Positions 34,163 to 44,009 of a stretch of DNA of 64,000 nt are shown here, piece after piece. How positions within the stretch are numbered: the first letter of the stretch is position 1; each line of letters starts with the position of its first letter. Source of the DNA: Willaertia magna (lineage: Eukaryota; Heterolobosea; Eutetramitea; Acrasida; Naegleriidae); NCBI GenBank assembly GCA_902984215.1, contig CADWAF010001999.1, positions 1-64,000 on the forward strand. The letters are read 5' to 3'. The position numbers and the translations under genes are program-made. The notes under the pieces were generated by a model that worked only from the letters and a program-made list of their open reading frames with translations, had not been told where the DNA came from and made no database searches.

Positions 34163-36872
34163 TTTAATTATATTATTTTCAGTTATATTATTTATATTTT
34201 TTTAATTATTAAAATACAATTTATTATCATTATTATAAATATAATATATTAATAATTTTCTATTACATCAAACTAAATTTTTTTATATTTTTTATTAACT
34301 AACCAACTATTTATTTCACTAAATTTAAATTTCACTAAATTTCATTAAATTTTTAAATTATAATTTAAATTTCACCAAATTTAAAAATATTAATTTCTCT
34401 TTTTTTATATATTTACAAAGTTTATTTTTAATAATTTTATTTATACTTTTATATAATTATTTAATTAAAAATATCTAATAAATATTTCTATTTAATATTA
34501 TTTTTCTTTATAAATTTATTAATTATAAAACTTTTTATAATATTTAAAAAGTATAATTTATAAATAGAAATTTATAAGATTTAATAATAATATAATATTG
34601 ATATAAAGTTTAATACCTTTTCTATATTAAAAAATTAATATTTTTTTTATAAATCTTATATAATATATATTTTTTTATATCTATTATTTTTATAAAATTT
34701 TAATATTAAATTATCAATATCTTTAAATTTTAAAACTTTTATATATTTTTTATTTTTTTTATATTTTATTTTTTAATTATTATCTTTTTATTATTTTTAT
34801 AAAAAATATTATTAATAAATTTATATAACTTTTTAACTTATATAATAAATTATTTATTAAAATATTTTTTATTAATTTATGAATTAATATTTTTTTTGAA
34901 AATTAATGTAAAATATTTTAAAATAATTTTATTTTTAATATTAAGAAAGATATTAAAAGAAAATGTTTTAAAAAAAATAAATATTTTAATAATATTAACA
35001 ATAAATTTTTTATTTAAACTAACTTTTAAATTTGAATTTACAAAGACTTTTTGAATATTAAATATTTTATTATAAATATTATAAAATTTGCTCATTAATT
35101 TATTATATAATTAAAAACATATTAAATTATATTTTTTTTATTTATTTTGTAATTTATAGTTAAATTAGTTTTAAAAATAATAATAAGATTTTTTAATTTA
35201 TATTTAATTTTAATATAATTTAAAAATATTATATTTTAAATATTAAAACAAATATATAAACTAATTTAAATTAAAAATAATAAAATAGTATAAATTTATA
35301 TTAATATTTTAAATAAAATATATTTTTTTAAATTTTATAATTTCACTAAAAAAAACCTCTTACTTTTTACTTTTTTTTTATATTCAATAAAGTTACTTAA
35401 AATTAAATTAAATTTTTACTATTTTTTAAAACATTTAAAATATAAAAAGCATTATTTAACAAGAAGAGTTTAAAATTATTAATTTTATTCATAATTTATA
35501 TAATATTTTTGAAACCTCTTATATTACTAAAAGATATCATTTATAATTAAATAATATAAATGTTGTTTGTATTAAAGAAAAATTATAATAAATATATAAA
35601 GAACTAAAAAAAATAACTTTTAAGTATTAACTTATTTTAAAAAGTTATTTTAGTTTTTGGTAATTAATAATAAAGTAAAAAAAGTAATTATTGTTAAAGA
35701 AATTATATTTTAAAACTTAGATGAATTAATTAATAAATAGATTTATGATAATTATAAATATTTTATTAGCAAAAACGAGCAAAAAAGATTAAAAAAAGAT
35801 TAATAGTATTTCATTTAAGTAAAAATAATTCTTTGTAATAATAATAAAATTAGTATAAATTTATATTGTTTTTTAAAAATTTTTTATTTTTAATTTTTTT
35901 AAAACAATGTCTCAAACAAAAGTAATATTTTATTAAATAATATAAATTATATTATTAATAGTATAATTTATATTGATTTTGTAAAATTTATATAGATTTT
36001 GTAAAATTTTATAAAAAATTTTTTATTTATTTTTCTGTAAAAAATTATAGAATTATTAAGTAATAATATTATTTATTTTTATTCAAATTATTTAGTATAT
36101 TTTTAATATTTAAATTAAATAAAATAAAATATTTCTTCTTTAATATTTTTTAATAATTATTATTTAAATTATTTATATTATAATTATTATTTATTTAATT
36201 ATATAAAATAATTGATTTTATATTATATAAATAAAAAATTATATTTAAAAAGATTTAAATAATAAATTAATAAATTATAATTTTTTTATTTAAATTATTT
36301 AATATTTCTTTTTTATTTAAATTTTATTTTTTAATAAATTTTTAATATTTTTTTGATTTAAAATTAAAAAATGAATATTTATATTATTTTTATTATTTTT
36401 TATTTCAATAATATCATTAATTTACAATAATACAAAGTAATTTTTGTTAATTAATAAATAGTTTTAAAAAAAAAATTAAAATTAATTTTTTTTTTATATT
36501 TTTTTTAAATAAAATAATACACATTTAGAACTAGTGTAAATATTGACTATTAATTTATTAATTTACTTCTTGTCTCACTAATAAAAAATGTTAGATTAAT
36601 TCTAGTTATTAATTTTGATGGGTAGAGTTATTAGAGATTGTACTTTAATTTAAATCATTTCAAACTATACAACCAATTACTAGTTTTTCTTTGTGCTTGT
36701 AAATTAGACCGACTGTTAAGGTAAAATTGATAACTCAGTTAAATTCTTATAAATTTCCATAATTTTAAGAACTAGGTTATAACTAATTCTAAATGGTTTA
36801 ACTCCGTTGTTGGTTAAGAGAAACTAATTGTAAATAAAACCCTTTTGTGACTTCAAACTAAAACTTAAAAGA

Positions 36873-36972
36873 AGACAAATCAAAAGGAATTTAACATAGT
36901 TAGAGTTTAAGCAAAGTTGGAGAATGAAATAACTAAAAAGAACTCACCCAGCTCAATTGTCTTTGTATAAAT
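36873..36972 (+). repeat. Dispersed repeat, copy 1
   Basis: About 100 bp starting at GAAGACAAATCAAAAGG align collinearly with 41667-41773 (shared phrases ACAAATCAAAAGG, TTAGAGTT, GGAGA.TGAAATAA, AGAACT). Identity is roughly 70% by eye. It lies just before the first 5S rRNA gene. Origin unknown. Confidence 0.6.
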
Positions 36973-37006
36973 TATTTTTGTACCACTCAAAGAATCAAAA
37001 AATTAC

Positions 37007-37012
37007 AAAAAA
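37007..37012 (-). terminator. Pol III terminator of 5S copy A
   Basis: Six A's on the plus strand, read as a T-run at the 3' end of the minus-strand 5S gene. Confidence 0.75.
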
Positions 37013-37129
37013 TCTACAGCACTACAGGTTCCCGAGAAGTCTCCCATCTCAGTACTAATGCAGCCCTACTGTGCTTTACTTCTCATATCGGACGGGATGA
37101 GGTGCTTGAACAGTGGTATGGCCGTAGAT
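37012..37129 (-). rRNA. 5S ribosomal RNA, copy A
   Basis: 118 nt. The 5' end ATCTACGGCCATACCAC and 3' end GTGCTGTAGAT pair perfectly (helix I). Internal control regions are recognisable: GAGAAGTAAAGCACAG (A-box region) and GAGATGGGAGAC (C-box region). A run of six T's follows. Differs from copy B at about ten positions, including AGTAAAGC in the A-box where copy B has the more usual AGTTAAGC. Confidence 0.95.
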
Positions 37130-37230
37130 AGAAAAACGTTGTAGCTCGACATTTAATACAAGTACCCTTCCACAGTAAATACATTGTAAATTAAAAAAAA
37201 CTAATTTTAATTCAAACTTGTTTACAAAAA

Positions 37231-38502
37231 TTATTTAAAAAACTTTTTGTCATAAAAAACACAATTCCACTCTATTTCCCAAGGTAACGCTTCAAGTAAA
37301 CAATCAATTAATAAATTATCTACAGATCCATCATCAACTTCATCCTTTACTAAATTTGTTTTATTTTCTTCTTCTTTTTTCTTTGGTGGTACCTGCATTT
37401 CCAAATCTTTAAAATCACTTAAAATTTCATTCTTAATATTATATAATTCTCTTTTATCAATTCTTAATGATTCACTTGACATGTTAAATAAAAATTTTCC
37501 TCTTAAAAATCTATTATTTTGCATATTAATATATTCATCCATTGTAAAGTACTGAATAGACCAATAAGGATTACAACCTTCATCATCATAAGCATCATGT
37601 AATAAAATTAATTTATCACAGATATTTACAATAGCTTTATAAGAATAATGATAATCAATTCTTGTAATTTTTGCTTCAATAAATTTAATTTTTGTAAAAA
37701 ATTTATCATTTAAAAATTGTGAAATTTCTTTTGTAAATTTCTTTTCTGTTTTATCTAAAAAAGAATTCCATTCTTTAATTTTTTTATTTAATGAAATAAA
37801 TTTATTATTTTTCATTGAAGTATTTGACTTATTGTCGTTTGTCAAATTATTTATAAGTGATTGCATTTGTTTAATTTGTGTTGTAATTAATTTATTGGTA
37901 TCGTAAATTTCTTTTGTAAAAATATCCATTTCTTGTAATTGTTCATTTTCTAATTTTCTTTTTTTTGTATCATTTTCTTCTTTATTTTCATTGTCACTAT
38001 CTTCATTGTAATCGTCTTCTTCTTTTTCTTCATCTTCTTCCTCTTCACTATTTTCTTCTTCTTCATCTTTCATTTCGTTTTCTTTGTCAATCTTTTCTTC
38101 TTTTCTTACAGTTATGTCATTTTCATTATTAGTGAGATTACTGACAGTTTCTTTCTTTTCAATTTCTGGACAAGTCCAATTAAAATCTAAAGTATCACTA
38201 TTTACAATATCTCCATAACAACTATTCCAATCTTTAATATTATATTGTAAATTTGTTGTTGTAAATAATAAATGTTTACGTTCAAAATTATTTACTAAAC
38301 TATCTATAGTAAAATCTTTTAATTTAAAAAAACTTAAATCTACAGTTAAAAGATAATTTTTACCATCATTTGGATTAATTAAAAAATTTAAAATGTGCCA
38401 ATGAATTTCACTGGGTAAGTTTTTTAAAAAGAAAGTTTTTGAAATTGATTTATTATTGGTTTCAATAGTTGTTTGTGCTGCTTTGATGTGATTAATTTCC
38501 AT
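37231..38502 (-). CDS. Acidic, coiled-coil protein with N-terminal F-box-like motif
   Basis: 423 aa from ATG 38502, which follows a run of ten A's (upstream frame is open only to a TTG). Near residues 23-40 LPSEIHWHILNFLINPND resembles the start of an F-box (LPxEIxxxILxFL), which would bind Skp1 in an SCF ubiquitin ligase. Residues ~130-195 are extremely acidic (EEEENSEEEEDEEKEEDD). A predicted coiled coil follows (~200-270), then a unique region ending LLEALPWEIEWNCVFYD. Sits between the two 5S genes. No ortholog recognised; likely lineage-specific. Confidence 0.7.
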   Translation of the reverse strand: MEINHIKAAQTTIETNNKSISKTFFLKNLPSEIHWHILNFLINPNDGKNYLLTVDLSFFKLKDFTIDSLVNNFERKHLLFTTTNLQYNIKDWNSCYGDIVNSDTLDFNWTCPEIEKKETVSNLTNNENDITVRKEEKIDKENEMKDEEEENSEEEEDEEKEEDDYNEDSDNENKEENDTKKRKLENEQLQEMDIFTKEIYDTNKLITTQIKQMQSLINNLTNDNKSNTSMKNNKFISLNKKIKEWNSFLDKTEKKFTKEISQFLNDKFFTKIKFIEAKITRIDYHYSYKAIVNICDKLILLHDAYDDEGCNPYWSIQYFTMDEYINMQNNRFLRGKFLFNMSSESLRIDKRELYNIKNEILSDFKDLEMQVPPKKKEEENKTNLVKDEVDDGSVDNLLIDCLLEALPWEIEWNCVFYDKKFFK

Positions 38503-38829
38503 TTTTTTTTTTATTGGTTTTTGTTTTTCAATTTTTCTGTGAAAAAGTAGAAGTTTTTTGATTGGGAAAGTTTTGTTGTTACAATACAATTTAAATCAAG
38601 CGTGGCTTTTGTATAATTAACTTTATGCAACCAGGCACAAATTTTTCTTTATTTACTTGACCCTGAAATTATCTTTTATAAAGTAATGTTATTAATTACT
38701 TGTATATCCTTTAAAGTTTGTTAAGGAATTTAAAATCGCATAATCAAACTTCCGTTTAAACCCATTTCTGAGCTCTAACCTCAGATAACTTACAACCCAT
38801 AAAAAACAATAACCACTTTAAAGGAAAAA
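38503..38829. other. Intergenic region, 327 bp
   Basis: 5' flank of the F-box-like gene and 3' flank of 5S copy B. Nothing else recognised. Confidence 0.4.
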
Positions 38830-38830
38830 A
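38825..38830 (-). terminator. Pol III terminator of 5S copy B
   Basis: Six A's on the plus strand, giving a T-run at the RNA 3' end. Confidence 0.75.
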
Positions 38831-38947
38831 TCTACAGCACTTCAGGTTCCCGAGAAGTCTCCCATCTCAGTACTAATATAGTCCTACTGTGCTTAACTTC
38901 TCAAATCAGACGGGATGAGGTGCTTTCGCAGTGGTATGGCCGTAGAT
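38830..38947 (-). rRNA. 5S ribosomal RNA, copy B
   Basis: 118 nt, same boundaries and helix I as copy A (ATCTAC with GTAGAT). A-box region GAGAAGTTAAGCACAG and C-box region GAGATGGGAGAC are intact. Followed by six T's (38825-38830 on the plus strand). About ten substitutions against copy A, clustered in loop A/helix II, the A-box region and around GGACTATATTAG. Confidence 0.95.
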
Positions 38948-39100
38948 ACTGTGTATATTAAACAACACCCTGTAATTCTAAATGAGCTTAAAAGTAATGG
39001 TAATTATGAAATTATAATTTAAACAGGACATTTTAGTACTAAAAATAGGAATTAAACTGAAATATCCCTACCCATTTTATTCAAGGTTATTGTTCCAGTA

Positions 39101-40787
39101 TTAAACTGGTAACTTTGGTAATAAATTATCTAAAAATTTTTCAACTTTTTGTCTACAAATTCTTAATGAAGGTGAATCTCTTGGAGAAGATGCACCTAAG
39201 TCTCCACAATGAGCCATTCCTTGAACTAAATAAATATTTTGTTGTTCAACATATTTATTTGCAGTTGTCAATGCAAGTGCGTGCCAAGGATCAATCGTTC
39301 CAGCAGTAAACTATTATCATTTCAATAAATATAAATTTTTACAATAAATTAAATTGTAAAAATTATAAAAAAAATATATAAAACTTACAAAAGTATTTGT
39401 GGTATCAATATTTCTGGCACCATAATAATCATTTGTAAACTGGATATTAGGTTGTAAACCTTTAATTCCAAAAATATCACTACACTGTTTAATATAATAA
39501 TTTAATGACAGTCTTTCAGAAAATGGTTGGTTTGGACCCTTAGCATTTTGAAAATATCCAAATTCTACACAAGTTTGCCAAATCCAAGATCTAGCTCCTG
39601 CATTATCATTATAAGGATAAATTCTTTCATCTTTTAATTCATCAATCATTTCATTATAATCATTTTCTAAACAAGATTCATTTTGTTCTTGTGAATATAG
39701 TTTAACCCAATTTGCAAATGCTTGTAATGCGTCATAATTAACATTTTCAATAATATTACACATTGAAGTAATATTATATTTACTTCCTCCTTCATTATTA
39801 TATTGAACTATACCACATACTCCTTCAGTTAAGGAAGAAATGAAAGTTGCCAAATCTAATTCATTTTCCATTTTTGAAGGATTACACACATTAAATAGTT
39901 GAATTACTTTTTGTTTACCTTCTTTAGTTTTAAGAAGTAATTCAATTTGATCATTTGCTTGTCTAATTCTTTTGGAACAAGAAGGTCCAATGGATTGTGC
40001 AACAACTTGCATGTATTCATTAAATTCTAATTTTGCTAAAAGTGGAGCTGATGAGGATAAAGCACCTGTGAAGAGATGTGGGTATTTTTGTTTGATCCAA
40101 GCACTTAAATTACCACTGTAGGAACCACCATAAGCTATAAATTTAGTTTGATTTTCATTTATTCCAAATTTGGTAATTAAAAATCTTCTAAAAGTAACGG
40201 CATCTTCTAATGCTTGTTGACTTGTTAAATATTTTAAATTGGAGGTTGAAAGTGATTGTTTTGGAACACTCATACCATAATAACGATGTTCTAATTATTA
40301 TTATTTTTTAAAATTTTAAAATTGCAAAATTATATCATTGTAAAGATAAAAAAAACATACCCATTGAAGCAACTAAAGCACCATAACGTTTTGCATGTTC
40401 CAACCAAATTTCATTTCCATTAACATTCATTGAAGAACTAGGAGCTTCTTGACCTAAAACAATAAAAACTGGACCATTCTTTTGTTTATTCCAATATTGT
40501 GTGTTAACCCAATATCTTGCTTGAAATGTTTCATTATTTAATGGATTGAAATTATCTAATTTTAAATTAATCCAATCACGTTCTTCCTTTTCAGTTTGTG
40601 CCTTATATGGGTTTTGATAGAATTTAGTGTTTAAATGTTGTTTACCAAAACCATTAAAGTATTTAAAATTGTGCTTTTTAATAATTCTGGATTCAACTAC
40701 CTGTTGAGTGCAAAGTAGAAGGAGAATTAATGAGATGGTTAAGAGAGCTAAAGGGAAAAGCAGATTAAAACTGCCTTTTATTGACAT
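39101..40787 (-). CDS. Serine carboxypeptidase, family S28 (prolylcarboxypeptidase / TSSP-like)
   Basis: Three exons: 40787-40361, 40290-39389, 39310-39101 (introns 70 and 78 nt; donors GTATGT and GTAAGT), 512 aa. Removes residues after proline from peptide ends, usually in lysosomes or outside the cell. An N-terminal signal segment (~9-28, LLFPLALLTISLILLLLC) is present. Splicing rebuilds family landmarks: EHRYYGMS, the nucleophile GGSYSGNLSAW (Ser ~199), GTIDPWHAL (Asp ~450) and MAHCGDLG (His ~477), so the Ser-Asp-His triad is complete. Exon 3 is only 70 codons and holds both Asp and His. Length is normal for the family. Confidence 0.92.
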
Positions 40788-41236
40788 TTTTTTAATTGAT
40801 ACATTATTCCAATAATAGCTAATTTCTTTTTATACTGTAAATGTAGCAACTCCCAGACTAGAAGTAGCAAATTGGTTCTCCTGTTTGGAGAGAACTGCCA
40901 TGGTAATCGGCCTGAAAAACTCAAAATCTAGTCTATAACACTAACAGTCCATGACATGGCTTAAGACTATTACAAAATTATCACAAATGACATTTTGTAA
41001 AATCTCCCCGTTGCCTATACATCATTAAGACACAATTCAATCCCTTTAAATAAGACCAACACTCCCGGTTTTCATTTAAGCGCGAAAATCACAAAAAACA
41101 ACATATAAGTCATTAATATATTTCACTAACTATTCACCGCAATTTTGTTGTTAGTTGGTAGCTCTCTTAGTGTTGTAGCGTTAAATATTAACTTTAACAA
41201 CAATCGCTAAAGAAAAGATTAATTAAAAAAACCTCA
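40788..41236. other. Intergenic region, 449 bp
   Basis: Divergent flank of the S28 peptidase gene and the broken gene at 41237. No RNA gene or repeat recognised. Confidence 0.4.
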
Positions 41237-41659
41237 ATGAATCAAATTATTTGGCGTTCCCTTCCAATTGAATACTTTGCTGTTGAATTTTTAAATTTAA
41301 ATGAAAAGAACAATGTTTTATATTTAACATCTGGTTCTGTAGATCACGCCAATAAATATTTTCGTTTCCGTTCAAATAAGGATCACAAAATTATCAAGTA
41401 AAAATCTGGAGAAGATACTAATTTTATGTTTGACATTCAGGGAAATGTTTACACACTATTAACAGATGAGAATGAAAATGCAAATATTTATAACATCTCA
41501 TCTAACCTTAATAGCTTTAAAGTGTTGTTTAATAATTTTAAATCTGATCCTTCCATTTCTAAGAATTTAATCGTTACACAAGATAAAACAAAATTAACTG
41601 CAATGTTAGGACTGGCAATTAATATTGCTGCAAATAATGACAAAATTATGCCGTGTTAA
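41237..41659 (+). pseudogene. Broken gene with one in-frame TAA, unknown family
   Basis: A single reading frame of 141 codons starts at ATG 41237 (MNQIIWRSLPIEYF) and ends at TAA 41657-41659. It is interrupted by TAA at 41399-41401, with frame and amino-acid character continuing on the far side (KSGEDTNFMFDIQGNVYTLL). I tested the possible GTAAAA donor at the stop against the CAG at 41440: phases do not match, so a short intron does not rescue it. No family recognised; beta-rich pattern. The 3' end abuts a dispersed repeat. Confidence 0.55.
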
Positions 41660-41666
41660 GAATTGA

Positions 41667-41773
41667 AAAGAAAACAAATCAAAAGGTTTCAAAAAAATTT
41701 AGAGTTAAGGCCAAAGTGGAGAGTGAAATAAATAGAGAAGAACTAATAACTCAGTTATTTTCTTATAGGTTTC
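41667..41773 (+). repeat. Dispersed repeat, copy 2
   Basis: Aligns collinearly with 36873-36972 (GAAAACAAATCAAAAGG start). Begins within 10 bp of the end of the broken gene. Confidence 0.6.
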
Positions 41774-42098
41774 CTTAATTTTGAGAGTGAGAAAGCACAA
41801 CGAATAAATTTGTACATTGGAAAGAATAGAAATTTCATTGGTTGATTATTTGTAAGAAAAAACACCACCATTAACCATAAGAAAACGAAGAATGCAATCT
41901 TACGTTTAGTAAAGAAAAAGTCTTAATTTCTAAAACGAAAATAAAATGTAAATAAACGCAGTGTAGTTAAATATAGTATAAGCTGTTGTATTTTAATCAT
42001 TTAAATGTGCACCCACTTTAACACATAATGCCAAAAAGATATTGTAAAATCATAATTTATTTTAATTTATCAATCTTAAAAATAAATAAATTTCAAAT
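41774..42098. other. Intergenic region, 325 bp
   Basis: A+T-rich 3' flank of the RING gene. No coding sequence seen. Confidence 0.4.
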
Positions 42099-42861
42099 TT
42101 AATTTAAACTTGAAATAAATATAAAATAAAAAATACAAACAACAATTAATACACAAGGAAGTGTCACTTTAAAAAGAAATTCTATTCTTTTTTTACTTTC
42201 TAGATATTCTTTATTTAAATTTTCTAACTTTTTAATTTCTGTATTTAACTTTATAATTTCTTTATCCCTTACGTTAATTTTCTTTAAATTTAATTCATGA
42301 TTATCTTTATAATTTTCAATTATTACATTCTTATTTTCAATTTCTTGTTTTAAAGTAAAGAGAAATGTCAATTTTTGTCTTAATTCATTATCTAATTGAT
42401 TCATTTTAATCTTTTGAATATTTAAATTATTATTTAAATCACAGTTTTTACTATTTAAACTAGATATTTGTAATTCTAATTGTTGAATTTTATTTTTCAA
42501 TTTTACTTTTTTGTACAAACAACATCAATTATTACAAATAACCAATACTTACATTCTACACATTCAGTTGACCTGTGTTTATTTAAATTTGACAACTTTT
42601 CTGTTTTTCCACAATGTTTACAAAATACTTCTAAATTATTTATTTCTTCTTTCATTGCTAAGTTAGAATATAGTTCAATTTGTGAAAAATTCTTCTACAA
42701 AGTGGACATTTATTATTTTGAACACTATTCATACATTCTTTACAAAATGATCTTCCACAAGAATGGATTACTGGATTATTTATAATATCTAAACAAATGG
42801 GACATTGTAGGTGATCATTAATGTTTTCTTTAACAATAAAATCAATTCTGTTGACATTCAT
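42099..42861 (-). CDS. RING / TRAF-type zinc-finger protein with coiled coil and C-terminal membrane anchor; frame interrupted by an apparent 1-base loss
   Basis: Predicted membrane-tethered E3 ubiquitin ligase. RING: CPICLDIINNPVIHSCG then SFCKECM and CPLC. Just after CPLCR the frame breaks: the downstream reading that matches TRAF-type proteins (KNFSQIELYSNLAMKEE, then FCKHCGK...HRSTEC zinc finger) is reached only if one A is added in the AGAAGA at 42691-42696. A 47-nt intron (42506-42552, GTAAGT) then joins exon 3 (42505-42099), a coiled coil ending in one TM segment (VTLPCVLIVVCIFYFIFI). With the base restored the gene is 238 aa. The RING has CGRSFC where CGHxFC is usual, so one zinc ligand is replaced by Arg. 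ATG 42861 follows a run of A's; ATG 42921 is an alternative. Either an assembly error or a real inactivation. Confidence 0.7.
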
Positions 42862-42960
42862 TTTTTTTTTTTGAAAAGTCAACTTGCAAAGCTTTACAAT
42901 GAAAATTTTTATTGTAATCATTAAATTTTTAAATAATTGTCAAGAATATAAAATTAAAAT

Positions 42961-43953
42961 TCAATCTTCTTCACTTTTATTAATTGTTGTTGTATAAATT
43001 GGCCAATTCTCAAATATTTCCTTACAATTCGCTTCCTTTGGAATTTTATCTTCAAGAAACTCTTTTAACCAATCTAATTCATTAGGAACATCTTCTTCAC
43101 TTAATTTTAAGTATTCTCTCACTAACGTTCTTAATGCCTCCTTATCAATTACAAAGTCATCATTGCCAACACGTTTCATTTCTACAATTTCAAGAGCTTC
43201 TTCATCACTTTCGTTATCGTTGCCATGATGACGAAACACAAAAAAAGAGAATTTATTATCTCCACCATTATCCGCTCCATAAGTTGCGTAATAAATATTT
43301 ATTTTTAAATATAAAGTAATGCATTGTAAAGTGGTTGGTTCAAAATAAACTCCTTGTAAATCAGTTTCATAATTATATGTATATCCATCTCTTTGTTGAC
43401 AATTATAATAATTAAATGTTCCTTTATAATAAATATTGTCTGTTATATTTAAAGAAATTGTACGGTCTGTTAAATACTCTAAATATGAATAATCTGCAGA
43501 ACAAGATATTATTCTTCTTTCTTTTTCTTCATATTCTTTAAAGTATTTTAATTTTAATAATATAAAATTACGTATTTGATTAATTTCAAAATGTTTTTTA
43601 TTTTCAATTTGAAGTAAGCTTAATAAATATTTCCAAAAATAATCATTATTGTAAAATTTTTCAAACCAATTTTTACAAACATAAATCATTGTTAATTTTT
43701 CTTTAATTTCTATAAAATTATTAATTTGTAATAAAATATCTATTGGTAAACTTTTAAATAAATCACTATTTCTATACTTTAAAAAACAATAAATATAATT
43801 AGTATAATCAGTAAATGTCATGACAGAATTGCATTCTTTTGAAGTTTGATAAATATTTTGCAATGATTGTTCAATTTCATGACATATCTTTACTTTCTTC
43901 TCTATTGGAATGTTATTCTTATCGTGAATAAAAACAATGTCCTTTCTTTTCAT
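42961..43953 (-). CDS. F-box protein
   Basis: 330 aa, single exon, ATG after a long A-run. The F-box is at ~68-112: LPIDILLQINNFIEIKEKL...VCKNWFEKFYNNDYFWKYLL, with the expected LP start and W/F spacing; it should dock onto Skp1 as the substrate receptor of an SCF ligase. The remaining ~200 residues include a beta-rich stretch (ISLNITDNIYYKGTFNYYNC, ...GVYFEPTTLQCITLYLKI) with no domain I recognise. Substrate unknown. Neighbouring RING and F-box-like genes make a small local group of ubiquitin-related genes. Confidence 0.78.
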   Translation of the reverse strand: MKRKDIVFIHDKNNIPIEKKVKICHEIEQSLQNIYQTSKECNSVMTFTDYTNYIYCFLKYRNSDLFKSLPIDILLQINNFIEIKEKLTMIYVCKNWFEKFYNNDYFWKYLLSLLQIENKKHFEINQIRNFILLKLKYFKEYEEKERRIISCSADYSYLEYLTDRTISLNITDNIYYKGTFNYYNCQQRDGYTYNYETDLQGVYFEPTTLQCITLYLKINIYYATYGADNGGDNKFSFFVFRHHGNDNESDEEALEIVEMKRVGNDDFVIDKEALRTLVREYLKLSEEDVPNELDWLKEFLEDKIPKEANCKEIFENWPIYTTTINKSEED

Positions 43954-44009
43954 TTATTTTTTTTTTTAATTTTTATATAAATTTATTAAAGACTTTACAA
44001 AAATACAAT

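Larger units (their letters stand above)
32930..36525. other. Extreme A+T desert (~3.6 kb, about 95% A+T), no genes
   Basis: In seven 60-base lines I counted across it (33001, 33181, 33361, 35101, 35281, 36181, 36361) there are 19 G or C in 420 bases, about 4.5%. No convincing reading frame exists; the only one over 70 codons (34877-35095, minus) is Lys/Ile/Asn/Phe low complexity. It is bounded by tRNA-Glu on the left and 5S rRNA (37012) on the right, with normal composition returning near 36525. Contains homopolymer A/T tracts and 12-bp periodic repeats near 33949-34162. Other gaps in this window are under 600 bp, so this is exceptional. Possible roles: centromere, replication origin or matrix-attachment region; an assembly artefact is also possible. 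Confidence 0.9.

Noticed and set aside
34877..35095. 72-codon minus-strand frame in the A+T desert
   Set aside because: Made almost only of Lys, Asn, Ile, Phe and Leu; expected by chance in ~95% A+T DNA.
41398..41440. Short intron explaining the TAA in the broken gene
   Set aside because: The possible GTAAAA...CAG pair leaves phase 2 before and phase 0 after, so the frame would not continue.
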